A stretch of 64,000 bases of DNA from positions 83,415,501 to 83,479,500 of the forward strand of contig CM027381.1 in assembly GCA_015680905.1 (NCBI GenBank). Direction: 5' to 3'. Position 1 is the stretch's first letter. Each line of letters opens with the position of its first letter. Of this stretch, positions 45,717 to 57,300 are shown piece after piece. The DNA is from Coptis chinensis (taxonomy: Eukaryota > Streptophyta > Magnoliopsida > Ranunculales > Ranunculaceae). Under the pieces are notes generated by a model. The model ran no database searches. It had not been told where the DNA came from and saw only the letters and a program-made list of their open reading frames with translations. The position numbers and the translations under genes are program-made.

Positions 45717-46592
45717 TCTGGATACAAGAAAAAATTATTTTTTCAGATGAGATAAGAAGAATAGAGAACTTCGGTTCAATAGGTAACCATAGACTCACTG
45801 TGTGGCGTTGAGGGAGGATGGATAAGGGGTCTGGTCATTGGAGAAGAAAGGTTTTGGGTTTTTCTGTCTCGTAAGTTTTAATTTTCTCAACCGAATCTAT
45901 CCATCAAAAATACCTTTTTAGGATTTGTAGAAGGTGTGGAAATAATAATGTAACCGTAGATGCTAATAGAATCTAACGGTATGGATTTGGAGTGAGATTG
46001 GAGTCTAAATAAGTGGAGTCTACCTAATGGGCTTGAAATCTAAATACATAATTTCAGGTTACAACAGAGATCTCCAAAACAAAATTTTCAATTGGGGAAT
46101 TTGAATGCAAATGACCTTGAAGAGGCATTGACATTATTTGTATATTACATATCAATTCTTAAGCCCTATATATCAAATAACTCTATAAAAAACTATAACA
46201 CCCATGCAACCTTCATTCCACGCGTTAGGTGCTTTTCCAGATACCTACCACAACCTCTTCCCCACATGATAGGCCATTTTTCCAGTTATGTTAGATTTTA
46301 GTGTTCAGTTTGCAATAATTTTTGGCCATCTAGCTCTTGGATAGGGCCAGAAATCGAACATAAGTGTGTAAGTGTAAATATTCAGTCGAGAACTCAAGGA
46401 ATCTACAATGCCTTCACGTACAATAGCGTTAGTTTTATGGGAACTTTCAAACTATACTAGAACTCCGAATTTATTCAGTATGGCCGTATGGGTACTACTG
46501 TTAAAAAATAATGACAAATGTAAAAACGCTGCATACATGTTATATTGTGAATACACTTTGTGGGTGAAAATTTAAAATTGTGAGATGTAAGC
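45717..46592. other. Upstream flank of the FRS pseudogene, no gene
   Basis: It probably includes the former promoter and leader of the FRS gene on the minus strand. No motif stands out. Confidence 0.4.
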
Positions 46593-46915
46593 TGCCATTT
46601 GGCAATGCTTAAAAGCTATTTACGGTGTTTTAAAAGCAAATATTTTATCTCATTGTTGTTTGGCAATTCAAAACGTTGATAAAAATAGAAAGTAATTAAA
46701 AATTAGATAATCAAAGCACCATTTGATTTGATTTTTTTATTTACTTTTTGAAAGGTTTTTATCCATTCTAAAATTATAAAAAAAAAAAAGGCTTTTTAAC
46801 GGATGCATCCGAATGGGCATAAGTGTCTTTTTAAGCTGTTTTTCTAAACAGTTATTTGAAATCTGTTTTATTACCGAAAAAAAGCCAAAAAAACAAAGCA
46901 ATGCCAAATGGGCTA
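46593..46915. mobile_element. MITE-like element with about 17-bp terminal inverted repeats
   Basis: GCCATTTGGCAATGCTT at the left and its near complement AAAGCAATGCCAAATGGG at the right enclose about 320 bp of AT-rich, non-coding sequence containing further TTTGGCAATTC motifs. A target duplication was not found, so the family is open. Confidence 0.55.
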
Positions 46916-48040
46916 AATTTGGTGGTTGCATTACTTGCATAGATGGCAAAGAGGCCCAACTCGTGATTTACTGCCAACGGGTCAAAGTATTTGGGCTTTG
47001 AAATTGGTCAAGGTTACTCAGCGAATTAACTGACCTACACCAGTTTAAGTTGGTGAATCACGTGAGACACAGTGAAGGTGATGAAACTCAGTAGGTCCAT
47101 CACATGAAATCACACATTTTGTTGGTTAAACAACTCATGCAGATCCAGTACTCTGTGTTGCATCTCAAATATGAAATAGCAAAGATTCTTCTATGGGCCT
47201 CATGTATTGGGCCATGATAAGATTAGAAGCCAGCTTAGCTGACCAGAGTTGTTAGATTGAATGGACAATAAATTTTCGTCATCATATTGAAGTGGAGTGT
47301 TGATAGTTTGACCGAGTGGGACAACTACAAAAAAGAGTGGAAAAAGAGTCCTTTAAAGGTGTACATGCACACATGGTGAGGCACAAAGAGGCGTCAGGCA
47401 TGAAGCCGTGAAGTACATAACCTTCACCAAATAAAGAGAAGTGATTGGGTGGTTCCCGGTCGTACATTATTATTATTATTATTTTTCCAGTTTTTATTTT
47501 CTGTATTCACTAAAAATTATTAACTCTTATTTGGTCTTGGTTTGCTTTAGTTCGATTTTTATCAAAGCTATTGGCGAGATAGTACCCAATCGAATTTCTA
47601 ACCAGAACCCCGAGATTAGTCGAGGTGCGTGTGTAAACTGACCCAGACACCTAGTTAGCAAAAAGAAAAAATCACTAACTCCTAAAAATAACTTGGACTG
47701 AGAATTGTGTTTATTTCATACTTCAAAAATTTTTGTTGTTTTATTCTTACTAATCTAAATCACATTAAGCCACACGAGAGGGCAGTGAGGTGACCAAAAT
47801 CATTATCATTATCACATTAAGCGACACGAAAGTTATATTCAATGTATGTATTGTCTTCTTAGATGAACTATTCACTATCATTTTCACTGTCTTCCGATTT
47901 TAGAAATATTGACAAAAATATAAAAAAGAGTCCTATTGGGCCCAAGACCAATTTCTTATGTACAGCAAAAGTCCACCATAACAAAACCCAAATAACCCAA
48001 ACGTCCATCCATCCATATCCGTTTATGTGAACGGAAAGAG
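46916..48040. other. Intergenic region upstream of the HUA2-like gene
   Basis: No gene supported. It contains a short TTATTA microsatellite near 47465 and the distal promoter of the HUA2-like gene. Confidence 0.45.
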
Positions 48041-48307
48041 TTACTAGTCTTCTCCTCTTCTTCCCACATTTTTATTTTTTTTTTTTCTCTCTCCTCAAAA
48101 TTCCAAAAAGAAAAAAAAACTCCTTTCTCTCCTCCACACCCACTCTCAAATGCCAGAAAATCTCAAAATTTCACCAAAATCAAATTCTCAAATCCAAAAA
48201 ACCGCTTCCCTTTTCTTTACTAGAAGAAAAGAGAGCGTTTTTAAGCAAAGCCAATTTTTTTTATTCAATTTTTATATGAATTTTGAGTAAAACTTTGTTG
48301 AAATTTA
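48041..48307 (+). promoter_or_regulatory. Pyrimidine-rich leader of the HUA2-like gene
   Basis: TC/CT-rich tracts (TCTTCTCCTCTTCTTCCC, TTTTTTCTCTCTCCTC) lead up to the ATG at 48308. This is typical of plant core promoters and 5' leaders. The transcription start was not located. Confidence 0.45.
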
Positions 48308-51300
48308 ATGGCACCAAGTAGAAGAAAAGGTTCTAATAAAGATAAAGCTGCTATTGCTGCTGCTAAAAAGAAGAATTGGAATGTTGGAGATCTTGTTCTT
48401 GCTAAAGTTAAAGGGTTTCCTGCTTGGCCTGCAACTGTAAGTTTTTAAATTTATGTTAAAAATTACTTCTTTTTTGGTTTTAAATTTTAAATTTTGATTA
48501 TTTGATTCATTTTATTAGTGCCCATGTTTAGAAATTGATTGGCAACTGTTTAGAAATTGTAAAGTATGGTTTTTTATTGGTTTGGAACACTAGTTTTTGG
48601 GTTTTGGGTTATTTTGATTTGCCCCAATGTTTAGAATCAAGTATGGGGTTTGGTTTTTTGATTTGACAACCTAGAGTTTGATTATTGAGTAATTTGATTG
48701 ACATCAAAGCCTGAAATTTGGCCTGCTGTGGTATGCTTTTGATTTTTAATTTTATTTTATTGTCTGAAACCCTAAAGTTTGCCTTTAAAGCTTCGAACAT
48801 TGCGTGACACAGCAAATTGTTGATTGTTCCTGTTCTTATATGGTGGAAAATCATTCTAATTAGTTGTTTGATCGTGCCTTAATATAGACAGGGATTGATT
48901 TATTTTTCATCTTGGAAATCCTTAGTTTCTGAGTTTTTGATCTCTAGAAGGTTCTGTATGGTTGGTTTTTGGCCTCTCATTTGTAACCACAACATGTGTT
49001 GATTGCACAATGAAATTTTCCCTGCGGAATACATTTTCTAGTTGATTAAAGCATGCAAGGGACTATTCCCCTACCCTTAGCTTCTATCGTTTTCCTTTTT
49101 CATGATTGTTCGGCTTGTGTTGTTTACTTCACTTTTTTTTTGATGATGGTAGGTAAGTGAACCAGAGAAGTGGGGTTACTCAGCTGATTTAAAGAAAGTG
49201 CTGGTATACTTCTTCGGCACCAAGCAGATGTGAGTAGTTCTTCTAGAAATTTGCTATTTTTTCTGTGTCACTCTTAGATTTTACATAGGGTTCTTTTTGC
49301 ATTGCTTTAGATTTCGTATTGTTTGTTTGGTTTAAATGTTATTCGTTTCCTTATTCATTTTCTAGGCAAGTTTGATACCGCAAACCTATTTTTGAACACT
49401 GTTCATATGAAAGGAAGATATGTTATTCTTTTAATCTCCAATGACCTTGAAGCATTTCAATAGGTAAGACTAGGGCTGTCAATGGGTTTCGATAACCCGA
49501 TAACGGACCCTAACCAAACCGATAAAAAACGGTTTGGGTTTTGGTAATTTGGTTTGTCCTCCACCGACCCAAAACTGAACCGAACATCGATAAGATATTG
49601 GTTTGGTTTCGGGTTTGCCCTCCATCGAACCGATAAGATGACATTTTGGTAATATTTATGATTAATTTTGTATATATTTATCAATTGTGTGGTTGAAATT
49701 AATTGATTTAATTTAGGATTTAATTGATTTTATAGTTTTTGGTTCGGGTCGGTTCGGTTCGGTTTCGGTTTGCAATATATCTTATCGGTTTGGTTTCAGA
49801 TGAAATATAATATTATTGGTTCGGTTCGGGTTCGGATTTTCTATAACCTGACCCAAACCGATCCATTGACATCCATAGGTAAGACACCAAATTAGGCATG
49901 AAGAGTGTATAATCATAAACATGTATTTTGAAACTCAACAAAAGCACTTATATACTAGTATAATACAAAGTGGGGAAAATGACCGCCAGTGTGGGGGACG
50001 AAGAAAACATCAAGTGTTTGCAGAAGAAGGTTTTTTTTTTTTTGTCTTTTGTTTTTGTTGGGGGGGAGGGGGAGGGGGTTGGGTGAAGAGACCGAGGTTA
50101 GTTAGTTTGCCGATGATATGGAGATGCAAGGAAATACACCATCTTAGAAGGTCTATTATTGTCCATGAAATAGCTTAAGACACTTGAGACCAGACTAAGT
50201 AGTAGACTGCTGTTGGTAAGGTTCTGCTGAGTTCATGTATGGTCTAAAAGACAAAGATGTAAAGACGTTCGTTTTATATTTTCCTTTAGGTGAGATCATT
50301 GTAATGATGAAGTTAGGGACTCAATTACAGCAGAAACTGTAGGGAATCAGGGATGGAGAAGGCTAAACCATTGGGCTTTGCTTTTAACCAATGACATTGT
50401 CAAGTGTTGCATAACAAATTTATATCATGGGAGTCAAGCAATTGTGCGCGATGTAGTAAGGTCATTGCAAAGAGCAACATATAGTTTGGTTAACTAAATT
50501 TTGACATTTGGCTTCTCCTTTAATGCACTCTTGAATGATGAAGAGACTAATAGAAAAAGGAGACTCCTGAGAAGTCATTGGAGTGTGAGTGGACCTTTTG
50601 AAGTTGAATACATGGGTGAATGCCTTTCACTAAGCTTTACTTGTTGTGGGAAGACGGATTCTTTTGAGAGTTATTCCCTGACCAAATGCAACATTTTGAA
50701 GGTACCAAGATTATGTATCATCTTATGTCATCCTTTGAGAGTTACCAAAGACTCCGAACTCTGAAGGTGTACCTTAAAGTATAAGAGCCAGGAGTGAAAG
50801 TGATTGGATGTCTTTTCACAACCTGTTCTATATGTTTTGAGAACCCACATTTCAATCGTGTGCATCTGGATGTCAGATACACATGATAGGTCGTCTGTCA
50901 ATAATTTTGTGCAATTAATTCTCTCTCTCTCTCTCTGGTTCTAGATACATGTTTTGTCGGTTAGTGGATGAACCTTAATGTGTTGTGGTATTCGGTTGGC
51001 AGAAGTTGTCATTAGCAGCTTGCTAAGGAAACAGTCTACTCAACTAGGGATTTTATGATTGTTTGAAATGATATGGAATCAGTGCACCTTTTACTGATGA
51101 AAAAGTGTTCCAAGTCATTTTGGCTATCTTTCTTTGATAGCTTCTTTAAGATTCACATCCCATATAGTCTAATTGGCTGTGTACGTAAATTTGTTCTTCA
51201 AGTCTTGTCATTGAGATAAAAGGAGCCTCTCCAATCCAAATGCGAAGGAGCAAGGATCTGTTGCTAGTGGTCGGCCGATTCTCGATGTGGTGCTTATTGC

Positions 51301-54300
51301 AAATGAAGCAATTGAGTATAAGCAAATTAGTGGTATTCGTGGTTGTAAGATTGACTTGACGATTGTCCATCACCATGTGAGCTGCTAGTTCTTAGACTAT
51401 GGGTTGAACAGTATAATATACTTAGGCCACACGTTGTCTATACCTCACCCGGTTGCAAGGAATTTTGAAGTACCATTTGTTAGGGCCATGCACATATAAT
51501 AGTGTGTGGGCACACACATGTGTGCATGTGGTTTAAGTTGTGCAGCTGTGTCAATAGAAATGTAAGATTTTACTCTTTCTCTTTTTATTTGATTAACGTG
51601 GTTTAGAAAATGATTATGTGCATATAGAATAACTAATTTTTACTGTTATTTAACCTCACAGCACCATCAGGAACAGAAATACTTGTAACATAAAATTAGC
51701 ACACGTCTTTCAATTGAGGAAAAAAAGGGATGGGATGCAATACCGCTTGTGCGGGCAAGCCCATTTATACAGTAGAATAGATGTATGTTGTTACATTATA
51801 CCAATTTTGATGTTCTTCCACCCTATATATATACAACCATTTATTAAGGAACACTTCATTAGTAAGGGAGATTTATTATAACAAGGCCGCCATGTTTCTT
51901 AGGAGGATGAAGTCTACTATTTATCCTGGATTTTCGTAGGATCACCATCCCACACCAAATGAATTTTCTAATTATCTTTTCAATGTGATTTGGTAGGAGT
52001 TCCACTATGGTGTGTAGTAATTTCCATTTTTATTTTATTTATTTATGTATAATTTTTATCGGTAAAATTCACTCTGTATTCATAGAAAGATAATATTGTT
52101 ACAATGTTGAAGGGCCTAAGTAGCAAGGATCTATTCGACCACACTCAACCTCCCCAAAACCCTAATTAGGCAATTACAAAAGCTCGTTCATCTCACTAGT
52201 CTATCCCAATTACACATGAAATCAACAAATTTTACACCCATAAACAATAGAGTAGCACGTCCCCAATCGAATAGGAGTTCATTGATTTCCCCTACCAATT
52301 TATGCATCTGCCTTTCCTTTTGTTCAAAAATCCTCTCGTTCCTTTCTTTCCATAGTGTCCATACAATGGCATTTGGTAGATGATCCGATAGCCATGTGGC
52401 TTTGTTAGAGAGTGGATCCATGATAGTACTCTTGCCAAAGGCCTCCTTTATATTTGATGGTGGCACCCAACCCAAATTCCAAAAGTGATGGGACATTTGA
52501 GGAGAAGGTGATCCCTATCTTCTTCCACCCAATTGCAAATATTCATACCCCAATGTAATTTCCATTTTTTCAAGTTGGAGTTTTACTCTTCTGCCTTGTT
52601 TCTTATTTCTTGGCGTGTTAAACTTCATTATGAATTTCTTGATTCTATCAGTGTTCTGTGCTTATGGGACATTTATATCATGTAGTGCATTTTGCAACCC
52701 TGCTGATGTCGAAGCTTTTACGGAAGAGAAAAAGAAATCTTTGCTGACAAAACGCCAGGGAAAAGGAGCTGATTTTGTTCGTGCTGTGCAAGAGATTGTT
52801 GATTGTTATGAAAAGTCAAAAGCACAGGCGAGAGATAACGAGGTAAATTCGGGTGATGAGTGTACCATCTCAAATGCTGGAAATTTGGAGGATTCTATTT
52901 GCAAATTGGAAGAAAAGAATCAGCCAGAAATCCCAGATGTAGTACCTAGTTCAAGGTTAGAAAGTTCTTGTGTTCCTGCCAATAGCAATGTATCACCGCA
53001 GCTCACTGATTTTCCTGCTGAAATGGAAAAAAGCGGTGTCCATTGCTGTGATACAGTGTCAGAGGAGCCAGGTGAAAATATCTCATCTCCTGATAATCAT
53101 AGGTCAAAGAATTTGGTTCCTTCTGATTCGTTAAGAAAGAGTTTCATAGAGGCACCACTTCAAGGTTGTATTGTACAGAAAAGGACAGCAGTACGAAGGT
53201 GTAGGAGTACAGTAAAAGTTCAAACTGAAGTAACCCCATTTAATAATAGCAGCACAAATACTTGCAAAGTACTCTCAAATGGATTAAGGAATGAATCATC
53301 CAAACGAAGCAGAAGGAGCAGGAAATCTCCTGGTAGCTCTGTTTGGCATAATATGGAGTCACCTGGCTGTTCTACTGCCTTTGCTTCTAATATTAGCAGT
53401 GAAGATAATGGTTCTGATCTAGGCACAAGTAATTCTGATACAATCAGTAACAGTGGTGGAAACACCTTAGAGTCTACTTGCAAAAGTGAACAGGCTGGCA
53501 TTGATGGTGAATGTTTGGATAGAGGTGTTCAGTTGAGTGATCAGTTACATCTCCCTGTTGAGACAGTTGTGTTTAAGAAAAAAAGGAAACCAAACAAAAA
53601 AAGAGTTGCTGAAGGTGCTGCAAGCCCAAAAAAAGGTTCTGGTTTAGATGCACCGGTGAATAAAACTTCACTAATTTCACCCAATGCTTGTGAAAACTTA
53701 TTCAATCACTTCTCAAGGACTAATGGTGATGAGCATTTGCCATTAGTTAAACGAGCCAGGGTGCGCATGGGCACACCACCTTCTGAAGAGAAGCAGCTTA
53801 ATGAGAAGGTGGATGATGCTGAAGAAGAATCCTCAAAGGAAGTTTTGACGAGCAATGCAGAGACACAGTCTTCTATTAGTTGTGGTAGCAATGTTTTTAC
53901 CAGGAAAACCTCTGTGGAGTTGAAGGAAGATGTTAATGGTTCATCTGCTCCAAATGGTTTTGCCCACACCGAAAGAAAGCATATTTGGAATGCTAAGAAA
54001 CACCAGTTACGTGGTTCAGTTGATGGTGAAGCTGCCTTGCCTCCTTCTAAACGACTTCACCGGGCTTTGGAAGCAATGTCTGCCAATGCAGCTGAAGAAA
54101 TTCAAACATTTTTTGAAGTTCGAGGAACTTCAAAATTCATGGCTGATAATAGTTATAAAGATTCCTCTGAGAAGAGTTCAGCTACTACTTCTGTGGGTAA
54201 TGAGGTAGGGATTGCCTCTGCAGTTTACAATGGGAACTCCTTTGGAGGTAATGATGCAAATGTGGAGAGTGAGTCTGGACTGCTGCCTGGTTTGAACTAT

Positions 54301-57300
54301 ACGTCTGAGGTTCTGGTGAAATCTTCTTTGGAACCAAAATCTTGTGATTCTCTTGTTGAGTGTTCTATGACATTACAAGCTGATGAGTTCAAAGAAATGA
54401 TATTAGATTCTAAGACTTCTATGGAGGTAGAAAATGCTGATAACTTGTCAGTTGATACTTATTCTGGTGAGACAAAGGATACTGTGAGAAGTCCACGTCC
54501 TTCATCCTTCAAGCCAAAGCAGGGGATTCCTGGATCCTGTCTGGAGTCGATGGATCTTTTGTCACCTACGGCGAAGAGAGAGAAACATGAATTTCCTGGA
54601 TCAAGTCATGGGAGCCTTGAGGACAGCGCGAATTCAGAACATGCCTTTCCTCAAGAAGACAAGTTGGCCCAAGAGCATGTTACTTCACAACTTAATAACC
54701 AGAGACATGATTCATCAGAGGTTAATGAAGCTGGATTTTCCTTGAGTGGTGATGGTGCTCGTATATCTTTTGGGAATGTGGATTGTAAAAATATGCAGTC
54801 TCTGATATCACCGTTAGATAAAAATACTCGGTTCAGGTAAGCAGTTTTTATTTATTCTATTCTCGCACAGCTTTGAAGTAGTAATAGTATTTATTTGTTG
54901 CTCTTCTTTTTTGTTTGTTTGGTTGCACATTTCTTAGATTTATTTTGCTTTAGAACTTCATAGTTGATTATTATTTTGGCATAGGTGTGAGGTTGTGAAA
55001 GAAGATAATTTTAAACCAGCAGAGCAAGACAGAGATGAGGTTTCAATGAGAGTCTCGGATGTTGCTACCCAGACTAAGCGACACATGTCTCTATCCACAC
55101 CACTCTCTGATAATGTTCTGGACGAAAAGGTTGTTTGTGAGTCTTTGTCCAGTCCATCAGTCTCTAGGGTAGGTTCTTATGAGCATGTGTCCCCTCCAAG
55201 TACAACATGCCCTCAGTCCACTGTGGAAAATGGAAATCCTGTTTTACATAGTGGTAGTGGAAGTCAGGAGGTCCTTCCTCACTATAAGAAATCTACTCGT
55301 GTGCTGGAGATAGAGGAAGTAGGAATCTTGGGTTCGTCTTTTTCTCGTCGACAAAAGTCATTAGGGAAATGGACAAATACTGAAGCAAATGAAGTGCGGA
55401 AATCGTTCGAGTCTGTGCTTGGAACTTTATCGAGGACCAAGGAGAGTATTGGTCGAGCAACTCGCCATGCTATGGACTGTGCAAAATATGGAATTGCTGG
55501 TGAGGTAGGATGACATTCTGCTACTCTTTTGTTGTATTGTTAATAGGTTTATGGCTAGCAGCTTGGCTCCAAGTCTCCGACTCTTTGCTTTACTGATATT
55601 TATTTTTTTTGTTGGAGATCACTTTATTTTTTTTCTTGTCCTGGTTTCATGGTACTACAGTAGTTTGAAGCTGTATTAGAATGCATTGTTTGACTTCCAC
55701 TGTTCTTTAGCTTTTTCTTTGAAGTGCTCAATTTTGTTACTGTTTCCTTAAAGCGTTTTTTGATACTGTTACTGGTAGAAGACTTTGCTATAAGGGTGAT
55801 AGTGCTTTACAAGAAAGCAAACCAGAGCAAAGATTTGGAGGCAGAGCACCATAAAAAAATAAGTAATAACCCCTAGTAAAGACTCTTATCACTGTGTGTG
55901 TGATATTATTTTATATGTGTGATGATAATATATATGTATATATTCAAAACTTTTATTTTGTACATGGTCTGTATCTGTACTAGATATACTTTGTACATAT
56001 TGTTTGCACCATTTCGATCCTCATGGCCTTGTTGTTTTTGATACTATATTTACTCTGCTTTGGAGATTGTTGAGAGGAACAGTAGTTTTAGACACCTTTT
56101 TTTTTTATTGGTAAAAATCAATTCATTAATAATAACATAAAGATACAGTGTTACAAGTAATATGCTAAGTAGCAAGGAGCTACTCAATGCCCGGTTACAA
56201 ACCCTTTTATGGTACAAGGGTATCCCAATTACAAATAAAGTCTTGGTAGGTCACCCCTTTGAAACATGGGTTAGCACATGCCCAATCGTGTAACTCCTCT
56301 TTCATCCCTTCCACTACCTTGTGAACGTCTTTTTCTAGTTACTCAAATATTCTTGTGTTCCTCTCTCACAATAAAGGTTACTCAAATAAAGGTTATTGCT
56401 ATTGATCATATTTTTGATGTCTCATTTCTTCATTAGTTACTTGTTAGTAGGTAGCATGAATCTTAAACATAACTAGCATAAACGGGGGATACGAGGGCAA
56501 GGTGTCACATTCTTAATTATGTATATTTCATGCCCCATTTGTGAATGTTATTTTTAATATTATTATGGTTATAGCAGTATAATCGTTTGTTATCATCAGC
56601 ACTGTTATTATTGTTTTTATTATCGCAGTCCTCATCGCCAACATTGTCACACTACTAGAACTTCTACTACTTTAGGATCCGAAATTTGCATTCTTTATCT
56701 TTGTAGTTATTTCATTTCCACAGTTGAGTTTTTTTGTTTCTGGTCTTGTGGTCAAAACAAAGTTCCTAATTAGTCCCCTGTCTTTTTGTTATCTTAACTT
56801 AGGTACTTGAAATCCTTGTTCGAAATTTGGAAAACGAATCAAGTTTGCGCAAAAGAGTTGATCTGTTCTTCTTAGTGGATTCTATCACTCAGTGTTCTCG
56901 TGGTCAGAAAGGTATTTTCCTTAACTTACATATCTCTGGTTGACTTGCTAGTGTGTTGTGATCATTTTTACCATATCTCATTTTGGTTAAGAATATCATT
57001 TTCCTATTATTCTCTTTATCTTATTTTACACTTGTGATAGGGACAACAACAACAATGATAATAATAATAATAATAAACTCAATAAAGAGAAATATCATTA
57101 ATTGGCGATCCGAAATACTCTCTATTTTTAACAATGCAAAAGTGAGGAATTCTTGTGAATTGATTCCAAGTTTAAGTAAAAATCGAATTTTCACCTATCA
57201 AATCTGTTACTCCATGGTCTGATAGATCTTTTAAAGAACTCACTAATTGGACGAGAATAAAGATAGTCTTATTAAACATGTCCATATCAATACTGACAAA

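Noticed and set aside
52188-52496. 102-aa minus-strand protein gene inside the HUA2-like intron
   Set aside because: It is the C-terminal remnant of a LINE ORF2 within an insertion flanked by a 15-bp target duplication.
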